Source: Chaetoceros tenuissimus | Taxonomy: Eukaryota > Bacillariophyta > Thalassiosirophyceae > Chaetocerotales > Chaetocerotaceae | Reading direction: 5' to 3' | NCBI GenBank assembly: GCA_021927905.1 | Contig: BLLK01000045.1 | Span: 3,100,001 to 3,164,000, forward strand | Length of the DNA stretch: 64,000 nucleotides | In this document: positions 8,617-20,815 of the stretch, piece by piece | How positions within the stretch are numbered: the stretch's first letter is position 1 | Layout: every line of letters begins with the position of its first letter | Made by a program: the position numbers and the translations under genes | Notes under the pieces: generated by a model | What the model was told of the DNA's origin: nothing | The model's input: only the letters and a program-made list of their open reading frames with translations | Database searches by the model: none

Positions 8617-11600
8617 TTACTTTCTTGATTTCTTGGAAGACTTTTTCCCTGGTGAATCTTCCTTTTTACGTTTCCTGCCCAATGATATCTTCAATTTCAG
8701 CTTTGGTTTCTTTTTCTTGGCTGGAGAAGGTGCCTTTGCCTTTGCTTTGGGAGATGGTTTAGCTTTTGGCTTTGGTTTTTGCAAGAACTCATACTTTCTC
8801 ATTAACCTATTCACTTCAAGTTCCAAGATCTTTCCATAATTTACAATCCAAGACCCTTCACCGTTGAATTGCAATGCGTTTGCAAACATTTGGATCCAAT
8901 CTTGTTGAAACTCTGCTGCCGTATTGTAAGTTTTTGCTTTGCATTTCTTCATGATGTCATTGATTGCTATTGGCTCATCAATCATTTCGTAATATTGAGG
9001 ATATTCATCTCTAGCTGGCTGCTCTCGGAAAACATCGGAGTAGCGGCTCTTTGTTTGTGGATCGCGAAGAGCAATTACTGCCTTGGTAATAATCACGAGC
9101 TTTTCATGACTTTCTGGCTCAAGTTCTGTTTCAGTGACTGTGAGAGCACTGACAGCCTTTGCAACAGCCTTTTTGTCTCTTGCTAGTTTCCACTCTCTCT
9201 TTCTAGCCTTGGCTGCATTCTCCTCTTGTTCTGCTTGTTTTTCCATGATGCGGAGATATTGTTTCTCGGTCAGTCCATCGTCGTATTTTGTGACCTTGGC
9301 AGCTGCACGTCTCGGTCCAAGATCTGCCATTTCGTCTACTTCCTCTTCTTCCTTTTGTCCACCTGGATATTTAATCCAATCTGGAATATCATCAGGATCA
9401 GTTGCAAGACCAGGGCTCTCGAAAAAATCATCATATTCAACATCTCCAGAGTCCATTTTGGTGTAAAACTCATAATCTTCATCGTTACGACTAAGAAGCT
9501 CATTGATGTCGATTTCTTCTTTTTCGTCTTCATTTTCTTCAGCTCCGTCATCCTCACTAGTAGGGAGAGACCCAGTGGCACCAGCTGCCGATCCTTTTGC
9601 AGAAGTATCAAAATCTGTCAAGAGCAGTTCCATAATTTTTTGTCTCTCTTCTGTGTCTTCATTTTCAACTGTTTGTTTATCAAACTTTCCTGCTCCAACG
9701 ACGAGTTCACTCATGTTGAGCTTTTCATTAGCTCTCTGTAGAATTTTCTCTTCGACGGGAGAGTTTGTAATGAGTCGGAAAACACTCACAACCTTCTTCT
9801 GACCGATACGATGTGCACGATCCTGAGCTTGCAAGTCCATCATCGGGTTCCAGTCAGAGTCGAAGATAATTACTGTATCTGCAGTAACAAGATTCAGACC
9901 TAAACCTCCAGCGCGAGTGGAGAGCATAAATATGAAATAAGGAGAGTTTGGAGCGTTGAATAGATCCATTCTTCTTTCACGTTCTTCTCCTGTTGTAGAT
10001 CCATCTAGACGAAGTGAAAGTAAGTTCCTGTACTTTAAATAATCTTCCATAATTGTCATAGCAGCTGTCATTTGGAAAAACATCAATATGCGATGACTAA
10101 ACGGGACAAGAAAGTCATGAGCGTCTATTCAGAAAAAAGTAAAATAAAGTAAAGATAGAAAGTCAACTTACCCTGCCGCTTTCAATTTTGGAAGCATTCT
10201 ATCGAGGAGCTCAAATTTTCCAGAAGTTCTAATGATATCTTCCGTGATGTAGTAGCCCTCCGGGGTGAACATATACGGGTGATTACAAACCTTTCTCAAT
10301 TGCATCACTACGTTATTCAGACCTCTCTTGCTCTTCTTTTGTCCATCTTCAAGAATACTGTAACTAATTTGTTTGTAGAGCTCTTTTTGCCACGATGAGA
10401 GTTCACATCGTAGCACCTTTTCAACCTTATCCGGGAGCTGGTCAAGAACATCTGCCTTAATACGTCTCAACATAAAGGGTCTTAGTAGCTCATGAAGACG
10501 TTGAATGATTAGAAGTCTTTCTTCAGTATTTACACTTTCTTCTTCTTCATTTGGAGTACCAGCAGCTCCAAATTGAGCAAATGGCTTATTGAACCATTGA
10601 TCAAAAGTTTCAACTGAGTTGAAGATTTGCGGAAGAAGAAAGTTGAGTAAAGACCAAAGTTCTGGAAGACTGTTTTGCAATGGAGTACCAGTTAGAAGAA
10701 CACGATGTTTTGTTGTGTACATAGTTCCCAAAGTCACAGCAAACTTAGACTGTGCATTCTTCATACGATGACCTTCATCTACAATAGCATATTCCCATTC
10801 TATTTTTCGCAGACTTGACTTATCCTTGATGATATATTCGTAAGTTGTCAACAAAACATTGAAGTGTCCACCTCGAACCTCGGTTTTGTAAAGTCCTTTT
10901 CTTTGCGCAGGTGTTCCCTTGTAAACAACCACAGTTGTAGATGGACACCATCTCCTAAATTCATTCACCCAATTAGAAAGAGTTGAGAGAGGTACAATTA
11001 CTAGGTATGGACCACGATTGTCCTTCATTTCCATAAGGTATGCAATCAAAGCAATAGTCTGTACAGTTTTTCCGAGACCCATCTCATCTGCAAGGATACC
11101 ATTCAGTTTGTTATTGTAAAGAGAGACAAGCCATTTCAAACCAGCCAACTGATATCCTTTCAGGTTACCGAAACTCAAAATAGATGGCTGTTTCACTTCT
11201 TCTTGACGCACGTGAGCTGTTTCGTAATAGTTGGAAGTCTGTTGCTGTGCAGCAAGATCAGATAACTTGCCACTTCCAACAACATCCTCCTCCTCCTCTT
11301 CCTTGGCAGCTGGCTTTGAATTATCTCCTTGTGCATCTGTCAACATTCCAGAGATTTGAGCCATGTATTGATCAGTTTTGTCCCACAAGAACTTCAATCT
11401 ATCATTTCTAGTATCTTGCATGAGCTGCTGATAAGCTTCCATATCGTTAGACTTCAGAGCGGCAATTCTAGCCTTTTCTTCGTTGACTTCACTCTTTTCC
11501 TTCTTGCGCTTCTCTGCGGCTACATGATCCCTAACAGACTTGGCAAACTTTGCAATCTCGACTTTTCTTGCTCTATGAAATTTGTAGAAATCAGTAGAAT

Positions 11601-13584
11601 GGGAAGTAATAGATCTATTCAATTCCCTTAGCTGTCGAACGAGAGTTTCACAAGTAACATGACGATGTTTGCGAATATTCTTTTCCAAAGCTCTTGAATC
11701 CTTTCTAGGTTGTAATTTGAGTCTTTTGTACTTTTCAGAAACATCCAACAAACTTACAGTCGCATTATCAAATCTCCTTGGACGATTCACAGATACCACA
11801 CATTTCGGAGAGCGCAAATCCTTGCATGCAATGACTTTGCAGCTTCCTTCTTTGTAATTGACAGGAACGATGCCTTCAATAATACCAGCAGCTTGCATCT
11901 CAGTTTGAAGTGCAAGAATTTGACTTTTGGAAACAGTTTCCGACTTGACATTGGATTCAATGACGGGTTTCACATTATCCGTTCGAACAATGGATCCAAG
12001 ATTACAAGCTTTCACTTGTACTTCCGTTCCTCCCTCTGTAGAAGTCAAAAAGAAACCATTTTGTATCCTATTCCAGTTGGACATTTCACTATTGAATTGT
12101 TTCAAAGCCTTCATTTGCACTTCATGTCTATTGGGCGAAACAATCTTTTTGGGAGATGCCATGGACTTGGGTGATTGGAGAGCTGTAGAAGTTTGTACTT
12201 GTGGCTTGTTTGGTGCTACAGGTCTATTAGGTGCTTTTGTTGCAGTTGCAAGAGGAGCAGGCCTTTGTTGTGCCCGAGCCATTGGAGTTTGATTTTGCAT
12301 ATAATGTGCCTGTGTTTGTTGAGTAGGAGCAGGCCTCATTTGTGGATGATAAGGACGCATGACATGAGGCTGTCCAGGTGAATATCCATGGGGAGGACGA
12401 AGATGCTGCGAATGCTGATAATGCTGTGGATGAGGGTATTGATGATGAGCCATTGCTTGTCGTACCGGTACTTGTTGAGGATGTGCTCTTTGCTGCTGAG
12501 CAACTTGAGGTCTTTGTTGAACTACTTGTGGATTGGCAGCCACTGGACGATGTTGAGTAGCAGATTTCCGCGCTGCATCTTGTCTTTTTGCCGATTCTTT
12601 TTCTCTCGCCATGGTTGCTGCTTTGAGAATCGCTTCTTCTGTAAGACCAGTACATTGCTTTGCTTTTTGAAGTAAGGTAGGATCCATTTTCCCTTGTGGA
12701 TCTTTCAATGAAGACAAAACAGCTTGAGTCAAAGCATTTCTACCCTCTGTAGTCAAGACTAATTTCCTTTTCATTCCTTGCTGCTGAGGTCCATTTGGTA
12801 CCGGTTGACGCTGAGGGACTGCCTGTGCAACTTGTGGCCTTGCATTCTGATGCACTCCATGTCTCTGCTGCTGCTGCATTGGATAAGCTTGAGGAGATCG
12901 CATTTGTCCATACTGCGAGACAGCTCCTGGCGGTTGTCTATAATATGTAGGCTGAGGCTGCATCGGCACTGGTTGCGTAGGTGCTCTAGTAGGTACAACA
13001 GCTGTTGAAGCAGCTGTAGGAGGTGCTGCCAAAGACTTTGGCTGCTGCGTTTGACTCGATTGCATATTATTGTTCTTATTATCAGTAGAACCAAGTGGGT
13101 TAGGAATATTTGCTAGAGGATTAGGAATGGTCGCTGCAGATCCCGCTGTAGCTGCAGCTGGTGCAGTCGACGATGGCTGTTGACTATTTGCACCTGTTGC
13201 ACTTGAAGTAACATGAGACTGCTGAGCATTTGAATAATTAGATGCATTCACAGTACTGGCTGGCATTGAAACTGCTGCAGGAGTCAAAGGCTTGTGACTA
13301 GCCGAGGGACCCGTAGAGGCTGCGACTCCGTTAGCATTAGAAACATTGGTCGGCTGTACAGTAGTTGCAACAGATCCATTTTGTACATTATTCTGAACAG
13401 GGGCAACAGAGGGAGCTTGACCAGGAGTTGATGCTTGATTCATAACAGCATGAGGGTTCGCGGGAGTTCCTGTAGGTTGAGTAGCAGCAACAGGAATATT
13501 GGTTGCAGTGACTTGGGCATTCGCACTGGTACTACTACTACCTGAAACTTGGTCACTGGTGCCTCCTTGAGAATTTGAATTCAT
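8617..13584 (-). CDS. SWI/SNF-family ATP-dependent chromatin remodeller (Snf2/Brahma type)
   Basis: Two exons (13584-10172 and 10096-8617) are separated by a 75-nt phase-2 intron with a GTAAGT donor and a TTTAG acceptor. The joint restores [14 protein letters not shown]. The product is about 1630 aa. It has a Gln/Pro/Ala-rich N-terminus (~1-540), an HSA and post-HSA region (~600-720), SNF2 ATPase Walker A DEMGLGKT (~835), DEGH box (~936), helicase C with [10 protein letters not shown] (~1231) and a SnAC-like acidic part. A bromodomain follows (~1465-1560), then a Lys-rich tail. HSA plus bromodomain identifies the Snf2/BRM catalytic subunit rather than ISWI or CHD. An upstream in-frame ATG at 13698 would add 38 partly hydrophobic residues unlikely for a nuclear protein, so 13584 is preferred. 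It is divergent from the desaturase. Confidence 0.95.
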
Positions 13585-14028
13585 GATTTGCTGAATAGAG
13601 TTGGACCAAACGAGAACAGAGTTGCTGAGAGACAAGAATGAAGCAGCTATTCCAATTAGTTTGTGAAAAGGTGCTTTGCAACAACACATAAACTCCACAC
13701 ATAATTTACCTCATTAGGTAGGGAATTGATTTTGTCTCAAAAGTTGCCTTTTTGACACTGATTGACAAGAGTCAAAAGTCGTAGTTGGCAACTTGAAAAA
13801 GGTAAACATGGAATCCATTGTTGACTCATTCCAAGCCAACCGAAAGTATGTACGTACATATGTACGTAAGGTACACAACAGAGAGATGAACAAAAAGAAA
13901 GAAGAAAAACAACAACGAAGGTGCTCGAGTGAATCTTAATCAACAACTCCATCCTACTGTTCATTCACTTCCTTGAACATAGAAGTGACCAACGCACCAC
14001 AGCTGACAGTTATCTCGATCGAAAAGTC
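13585..14028. promoter_or_regulatory. Divergent promoter with an 18-bp perfect palindrome
   Basis: The 444-bp region lies between the SWI/SNF start and the desaturase start. At 13851-13868 the sequence TACGTACATATGTACGTA is its own reverse complement, lying inside a GTAC-rich stretch (13847-13873). Its position in a two-way promoter suggests a binding site for a dimeric regulator; this is inference. Confidence 0.45.
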
Positions 14029-15612
14029 ATGTGCAAGGCATCTGCAGAAAAAGCAAAGGAGATTTCCTTCGCAGAAGTAAAATCACACAATACTCCAAAA
14101 TCAGCATGGGCAGTAGTCAATAAACAAGTAATTGATATCACAGACTTTGCCAAACGTCACCCAGGAGGAGATATCATTCTTCTAGCAGCGGGTAAAGATG
14201 CAACCGTTCTCTATCATACATATCATCCCAAGGGAGTCCCTCAGGCACTTTTGGATAAATTGCAAATTGGAACTTTGCCCGATAGTGATGTACCTGATAG
14301 TTATTATGATTGGAGTAGTCCCTTTTATGATACACTTTGCAAAAGGGTAGTAGAGAGACTCAAGACTTTGAACAGGCCATTGAGAGGAAACTCGGATATT
14401 CAAATCAAGGCAGTGGGTATCTTGCTTTGTTTCTGGGGTAGCTTGTATAAAATGTATACTTCGGAGTTTCATCAGGCTATTGTATGGAGTATTGTCATGG
14501 GAGTGTTTGCTCATTTTGTAGGAACTTGTATTCAGCATGATGGAAATCATGGAGCTTTTTCGAAAATGCCCTTTATCAATACCGCTGCTGGTTGGACTAT
14601 GGATATGATTGGTGTAAGTCGGAAGGATTCATAATTTTCTTGTTTCATTTGAACCTTGTTTCGTTTTGTTCACGGTCTCATCATTTTGCAAAATTCATGT
14701 ATACAGGCGTCTGCATTTACATGGCAATTTCAACATATGCTTGGACATCATCCATATACAAATCTTCTTGATGTTCATGAGGAAGAGAATAAAGCAAAGG
14801 AAATTGATACACCAATGGAACAAAAGGATCAAGAATCTGATCCAGATGTTTTCTCTTCCTTTCCATTAATGAGAATGCATCCTGTTCATGAACCATTGTG
14901 GTACAACAAATATCAGCATCTTTATGCTCCTGTTTTGTTTGCATTCATGACACTTGCAAAGGTTTTCCAACAGGATATCGAGGTAGCGATGAATAAGAGA
15001 CTATACCACATTGATGCTAAATGTCGCTATGGAAATGTGTGGAATCTAGTTAGGTTTTGGGGAATGAAGGCCTTGAGTACACTTTATATGATTGGTCTTC
15101 CATGCTATTTCCATGGAACCAAGGGAGGTCTTATACTTTTCACAGTTGGACACTTGACTTGTGGAGAAGTTTTGGCTACCATGTTTATTGTCAACCATGT
15201 CATTGAAGGAGTATCGTTTGCAAAGAAGGATAGTCGTGAAGAAGTAAATGGTTCCTCCAAGCCAGCCACCGCGCAAGGAGTGACTCCAATGGATGAAACT
15301 CTCAAAGCATCTTCCATCAAGGCTGAAAATAAGGTTCCACTGAATGATTGGGCTGCCGTCCAATGCCAAACCAGTGTGAATTGGAGTCCAGGATCATGGT
15401 TTTGGAACCATTTCAGTGGTGGACTGAGTCATCAAATTGAACATCATCTTTTCCCAAGTATCTGCCACACAAACTATGTACATATTCAGGATGTTGTCGA
15501 GGATACTTGCAGAGAGTTTGGAGTCCCTTATCAGTCCGAACCAAATCTTTTTGTAGCTTACGGAAAGATGTTGAATCATTTGAAAGCTATGGGAAGAATG
15601 AAGGCATTGTAA
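14029..15612 (+). CDS. Front-end fatty acid desaturase, delta-5 type
   Basis: Two exons (14029-14613, 14707-15612) are joined across a 93-nt phase-0 intron, GTAAGT..TACAG, giving 496 aa. An N-terminal cytochrome b5 domain carries the haem motif HPGG at residues 44-47. The three histidine boxes follow: HDGNH (170-174), HMLGHH (205-210) and QIEHH (438-442), where Gln replaces the first His as in front-end desaturases. The blocks [39 protein letters not shown] and [15 protein letters not shown] match what I recall of the Phaeodactylum delta-5 desaturase, so conversion of C20 substrates to arachidonic/eicosapentaenoic acid in the ER is the best assignment. Delta-6 or delta-8 specificity cannot be excluded from sequence alone. 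The enzyme needs electrons passed through its own b5 domain. Confidence 0.93.
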
Positions 15613-15810
15613 TACTCCTAGGTTTTATGCTAGAAGTGTCAAGAATGTAATATGGTAGTGACAATATATCTTGATCAAAGACTATTTTTATTAGCATTTG
15701 CTACTTGTATGACCTATGTTACTTTTGCAAAAAACAATATTTGTAATTATTTACTTTGAAGGTAAACCTAAACCCCAATTACCATTCAAATTTTCTCGGT
15801 TACAACTTTA

Positions 15811-16975
15811 TTAATGGTCTTCATGCTCATCACCGTGCGCATCGCAATGGATATGATTGAGTAGTACAAGACCAAGAGGCACGACTCCGATGATGAAACA
15901 AAGCATAGACAAGGCTCTCTCCTGTCTAGTCTCTACAACTGCTCTTACCCTTGGTAAACATTCGCAGCAAGCAATAGAAATATACAATCCACAAGCAATA
16001 GCCAAGCCAACGCCTACACCCATTCCAGAGACATTAGACGAGAAAACTACAATACCTCCAAGAACAATTGTAAGCCCTCCAACAAAGTTGAGGATGATTG
16101 CTTTCACTGGACTCAAACCGGCATGTTTTGTAAGGAGAAAGTAATCTGCAACTTCTTGAGTAATTTCATGGTAAAGAGCAGCGGCAGTAACAGTCCACAC
16201 AATAGCCATATCACATTGAAGCAAAGCAAATCCTACAAAAACTCCATCTGCAAAGTTACAGAGAGCATCTCCAAAGACAATGGAGTAAATGAGAGGATAG
16301 TTCAAGTTAGATTTCTTCTCACTTGACTTGGCTTGCTCAACATCGTCCACAGAATTTTCGGGTGTTTCAACATCATCAGCATGTTTATGCGGAGCAATGA
16401 GAGCAAAGAGCATTGGTATCATGAATCCTCCGAGTAGAGCAGAACCTTTACGAAAAGAAAATGAGTTTCAATGCTTCCAAAAATTGTACAATATATTTCT
16501 TTTATAATCACTCACCAAAGCGCCAGATTACAGATGGAGCGATTTCATTTGCATGGTCATCGTGAGCCTCCGCTTCTTCATCTTCAGCTAGAAAACGATG
16601 ATCATGTCCTGCATGTGGGTCTTCTTCGTGTTCCTTCATGTAAGCCATAATTTCGTAAAGTGCTTCAGGGATAACAATGAAAACACTTAGTGCAAGTAGA
16701 GCTCCGCAAGCAAAGGAAGGGATAGCGATATCGAAAAGCTTTCTACCTTGCATTTGCTTAGAAATGAAAGGAACAAGAAAGATCACTCCAGTGAGAGTTG
16801 CTACATTGACAAGTAGAGTAAAGCCAATCATCTGTCCCCACGGCTTGCTGTTTCCGTCGTCATGGTCGTGTTCCTCATGATCTTCTCCATCGTGATCATC
16901 TTCTACAGCTATTGCAGAGGGAGTGCAAATGAAAAGAATAGTCAATGCGAAAAGGGTTTTCAAAACTTTATTCAT
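15811..16975 (-). CDS. ZIP-family metal (Zn/Fe) transporter
   Basis: Two exons (16975-16516, 16445-15811) with a 70-nt intron (GTGAGT..GTAAAG); the joint gives RFGSALLGGFMIPM and a 364-aa protein. There is a signal peptide (~1-23), then a His/Asp/Glu-rich extracellular stretch (DDHDGEDHEEHDHDDG) and a second His-rich loop, typical metal-collecting regions. Membrane segments include NFADGVFVGFAL and ALYHEITQEVADYFLL, the paired metal-site helices of ZIP proteins (usual forms HNFxDG and HExPxE). Here the first His of the helix-4 motif is Cys (CNFADG) and the helix-5 motif is HEITQE, which may alter metal choice. It probably imports divalent metal into the cytosol from outside or from an organelle. 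It shares strand with the P450 but is a separate unit. Confidence 0.9.
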
Positions 16976-17374
16976 TGTAGTAGGCTTTTTAATTTTATGA
17001 TGGGTGAAATAGATGTGAGAGGGAAAAATGATTGATTGGCTGGTTTAGAAAGAAAAAATGAGATGAAAACAGCCTACATCATTAGGCCTAATATGTGTCT
17101 TTAGTCTAATTTATCATGAATCCAATTCTTTTTTTCTTTTTGATTTTTATTGGAATCCAGATTTCGAAATTACAATTTTCACATCTAAATTACATATTTC
17201 TTCTAAAATAGTGGGGTAACTTTGCGTTCAGCAAAGTGTCTTGGAAGGGAAGCATACGCTGATCTTTAATTGGTCACTGTGCATTTCCATTATCGTCATT
17301 GGTCATTAATAGCAAAACTATGATTCTTACTACGCACTTGATCAAATAACATCATCCTTTGAGGTAATACTTAT
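16976..17374. other. Intergenic spacer between ZIP and P450 genes
   Basis: A 399-bp AT-rich gap containing the ZIP promoter and the 3' end of the P450 transcript. I see no repeat, RNA gene or conserved structure in it. Confidence 0.35.
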
Positions 17375-18826
17375 TCACTCGACAGCCTTTGCTCGCAGCA
17401 TAGTCTTGATTGGTCGCAGTGTTAATTGAACTTGTTCTACCCCCTCTTCAACAAGTTCGACTTGAAAAGAACTCAAAAGTTTCGCAACAATGGAATGTAC
17501 CTGTACCATGGCTAAATTTTGTCCTAAGCAATTCTGCTTCCCAATTGCAAAAGGTAAAAATGCTTTTTTCATAGCTTCAGATGGATTTTCCCAACGTGAT
17601 GGATTGAAAGTATCTGCATCCTCAAATACAGTAGGATCTCGCATAGTAATCAAGAAATTTGTAAATATAATGGAGCCTTTTGGCAGCACATAACCCTCAC
17701 GACTAGTAAAATCTTTTCCGAGACACCTACAAGATCCTGTTGCTGTTACTGGATTCAAACGAATTGCTTCCTTTACAACATTTCTTAGTGCATCTGAATG
17801 AGACCACTTTTCTTTCTCAACAAGTTTGAGACTTTCCCGAAGCTTATCTTGTTCTCTTTGATTTTTCGACAATTCCTTCAAGGTAAATGAGATACTATAT
17901 GCTGTTGTATCATGTCCTGCAATTAGTAAAAATATAACATCTGCAGCTCTTTCTCCATCATTTTTGTAGAAACTGTTCTTCATGATACAATCAATGACTG
18001 TACCTTCGATTGGGTTTTCTATGGTACGATAATGCGCAACAATATTCAAACCTAGATTCATAATTCTTGCTGCACTTATGAATGCTCTTCTCCGTTCTGG
18101 TATCAAGAGACCATAGAGTTTCCTCCATGGATTACTAGCATTGTTGATAAATTCATTGGAACATAAACTAAATTCTTTAGCAAACATATCCTTCTCTTCT
18201 TCACTTATAGTATACTCAAAAGCTGTTTCTGAAATTGCACCAAGAATGACTCGAATCATTTCTTTTCCTACATCAAAAGCTTCACCATTACGAACCATGG
18301 GCCGAAGCGTAGTTTCAATCCATTCATCAATCATTCTCAAAGCAACAGTATGCATTCGTTTAATGTGTTTTGCAGAAAATGCAGATGTCATACCTACTCT
18401 TCTCTGATGCCATGCCACAGCATTACTAGTAAATAAAGATTCTTCTCCTCCAGTCAAATATTCAAACGACTGGTAAATAAAGCGTGGTTTGGATGTACTC
18501 GGGTCAATGAGAATTTCACGAGCTAACTCATATTCACAGACTATGGCCATCATTGGAATGCCAGGTAGTAAAAGATTGAACCTAAAGACTGAACATTTGA
18601 GCTCTTTCCATACACTGACGATCCACCAGAGTGCATCTGAAGCGGCAATTAACTTTATAGTTTCCCATTTTGTAGTTTTAGTCAAGGGTGGCAACTTTCG
18701 CTTTGTATTGGATGCTAATTTCTTTCTTTGTATGAATATCCCAATCAAAAACAAGGCAATAACTGCTGTGACGACATCTTTATATAATATCGGTCCGACT
18801 TCCCTATTCATATTGAAATGTATCAT
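17375..18826 (-). CDS. Cytochrome P450 monooxygenase
   Basis: A single exon of 483 aa. An N-terminal membrane anchor (VVTAVIALFLIGIFI, ~18-33) is followed by a basic stop-transfer and a Pro-rich hinge (KLPPLTK). The I-helix oxygen-binding motif AGHDTT lies near residue 302 and the K-helix ExxR is EAIR. The FNPSRW segment matches the PERF region. The haem loop FAIGKQNCLGQ near residue 430 fits FxxGxxxCxG with its ligand cysteine. The enzyme looks intact and ER-anchored. The CYP family cannot be set by eye; the closest style is the CYP4/CYP5164-like or CYP97-like microsomal forms. Its first ~69 codons were copied into the two downstream duplication units (near 22.1 and 23.8 kb), where only decayed pieces remain. 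Confidence 0.93.
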   Translation of the reverse strand: MIHFNMNREVGPILYKDVVTAVIALFLIGIFIQRKKLASNTKRKLPPLTKTTKWETIKLIAASDALWWIVSVWKELKCSVFRFNLLLPGIPMMAIVCEYELAREILIDPSTSKPRFIYQSFEYLTGGEESLFTSNAVAWHQRRVGMTSAFSAKHIKRMHTVALRMIDEWIETTLRPMVRNGEAFDVGKEMIRVILGAISETAFEYTISEEEKDMFAKEFSLCSNEFINNASNPWRKLYGLLIPERRRAFISAARIMNLGLNIVAHYRTIENPIEGTVIDCIMKNSFYKNDGERAADVIFLLIAGHDTTAYSISFTLKELSKNQREQDKLRESLKLVEKEKWSHSDALRNVVKEAIRLNPVTATGSCRCLGKDFTSREGYVLPKGSIIFTNFLITMRDPTVFEDADTFNPSRWENPSEAMKKAFLPFAIGKQNCLGQNLAMVQVHSIVAKLLSSFQVELVEEGVEQVQLTLRPIKTMLRAKAVE

Positions 18827-18930
18827 AGTCTCATTTCAAGATCCATCATTTGATAACATCTGCCTATTCTTCTTTTTTTCTCTCTCACAAAAATCGCGAA
18901 GTTCAATTGAAGTTGAAGGAACCTATCTAC

Positions 18931-20514
18931 GGTGAAGGTGGTGGATAGCTGGGAAGGTGGAGAATAGCTGGAAACCAGCTATTTCCCTCCAGTTCCTCTC
19001 TTTTTATTGTCAAAAACTAATTTAGATGGTACACATAAGTTTCTGTTCCGTTGTGTCTTGTAAAGATCTTATCCTCCAACGGCTGCTTTATTATTTCCAC
19101 ATCTCCTATTCAACCAATTATATTACATGTAGCTTTGCGTCAGCGAATGTTGACCAAATTCAAATGAATAGTTAGTGACTGTTGGTGACTTCTGACCTCA
19201 CTAAGCGGCATGTTCGGTACCCAGGCATATCCCCGCGATAGTGTATATGCGTCGTAATGGGTATGATAGGTTGGCGGATGCGATGTCGATAGTGGATTCT
19301 CTTTGTTTTGCTTTTACCATTTCACTACCATCAATCTTTTGTGAACGATAGAGTGATTTCATATATGAAATAGGAGCTCCTGTCCCCCTTTTGTTTCTCT
19401 AGGAATCCACTTGAGTTATACGTACATAAAGAGATAGACACACTTTGACGGCATGAAGCTCCAGATAGACGTATGGATACGCTTAATTTCATGAGAGATA
19501 TGCATGCTTGGATGACATGAAGTTACAGCTACACATATAAATAGGCTATGAAAACACATGGCTAGACAAGGAACGAGAAGAGCTACTCAGCAGATATATT
19601 GTTACAATTATTGGATTCTAAATTGATTACACGTCGACCACAGGCTATTTCAAGATATATTTGAATAAGGAAAAGAGCATAAGACACATGTATAGCTATA
19701 GATGGACTTGAATATCGGTGAAATATTTCTTGCTCTGATCGCAATGCGCTCTAGTTACATGGAAAGGTGTAGATTGATGAGGTATAAATACGGATTTGGA
19801 TTGTAACATCAAGTCACAAAATTGCATTTGAAATGCTAGTGATCCCGAGCTAAAGGTGAAGAATCTTGTGGAGTATCTTTTTGATCATAATAAGTTAGAG
19901 GACTTTGTGAATAGTTTCGAAGGTGTAGATGGGTCTTTCAAGCCGAACAGCTTTGCTTCGAGGGCTTCTAATGGTTCTTTTCGTGGAAAGTACCTGCTTG
20001 GGAATGGGCTTCCTCAGAAGATTTCGAAGAATGTTCTCTATTTGACTATGTTTATTCTGGAGATTTCATCGAGAAAAAGTGTACCAACTAGTTTTGGTTT
20101 TATGCTTATTGGGGTTCAAAGAGTACGCTGTATGCAGTTTCAAAACTGGATGGATGACAAAGGATGGACTATGGTCCAGGGATGATTTGTTGCTTTACGC
20201 AGCTCAAGATAGCCTCATGTCAATACCAATTGTATATCACAAGAGAAGCTGGAGTCCGACCAAGGTAGCAATGGTATTAGTATGCAAGGGTAGCAATGGA
20301 GATCGATTAGAAATAGCAATAGAAGTAGAAGAGGTAACTCGTAGAGTCGCGTAAGTAAAGAAGAATAAGTAGTAAACTTCTATTTGCACATCTGTCCGTT
20401 GTAAGTTGCCGTTGATATTTAATACATAAGATTCACACAGAATTAGCCAGTCAATGTCCTGGGACTGACTTCCCAGCTATTTCCCACCCGTTCCAGCTAT
20501 CACCCACCGCTACC
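18931..20514. mobile_element. 1584-bp TIR element with 9-bp target duplication
   Basis: The left end GGTGAAGGTGGTGGATAGCT and the reverse complement of the right end GGTAGCGGTGGGTGATAGCT start an imperfect ~45-bp inverted repeat (roughly 75-80% by eye) with two TAGCTGG motifs at each end. A perfect 9-bp direct repeat CCTATCTAC flanks it (18922-18930, 20515-20523). The matching stretch of unit 3 (23969-23990) lacks the element and reads straight through, so it serves as an empty site. A 9-bp duplication with fairly long inverted ends suggests a Mutator-like, non-autonomous DNA transposon. Short overlapping open frames at 19856-20354 do not resemble a transposase that I know. It inserted into the region upstream of RING gene A. 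Confidence 0.8.
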
Positions 20515-20815
20515 CCTATCTACTAAGCCTACAGAAGGTTGAGTCCCATCTTGAAGAAAGAGCTGTGCGTGCCACACTGCCACGCACAAAACAGCAGAGC
20601 GTGCAGCTCCCAACGCGACCAAACAGTAAAACGAAAACGAAACGATCAACAGTCGGTGGTATTGCGAATGAAGTTTTGTAAATGAGAAAAGAGAAAAGCT
20701 CCTTATCTCCCTGTTTCGAAGTTTTTGTAGCTATTCGAAGTTGTCACTAAGCGATACGATCACTTACTCGAAGAAGCAAAAGCAGGTCCTATTTATTTGT
20801 AATCTAGAGACACAG

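Noticed and set aside
9134-9802. Antisense frames opposite the SWI/SNF C-terminal exon
   Set aside because: Low-complexity Phe/Ser products that mirror the acidic and Lys-rich sense sequence.
13585-13698. Upstream ATG at 13698 as start of the SWI/SNF protein
   Set aside because: It would add a hydrophobic, cysteine-rich N-terminus unsuited to a nuclear protein; MNSNSQGG at 13584 leads directly into the usual Gln/Ser-rich region.
19856-20354. Open frames inside the TIR element as a gene or transposase
   Set aside because: Short, overlapping, partly without ATG, and with no DDE, zinc-finger or other recognisable motif.
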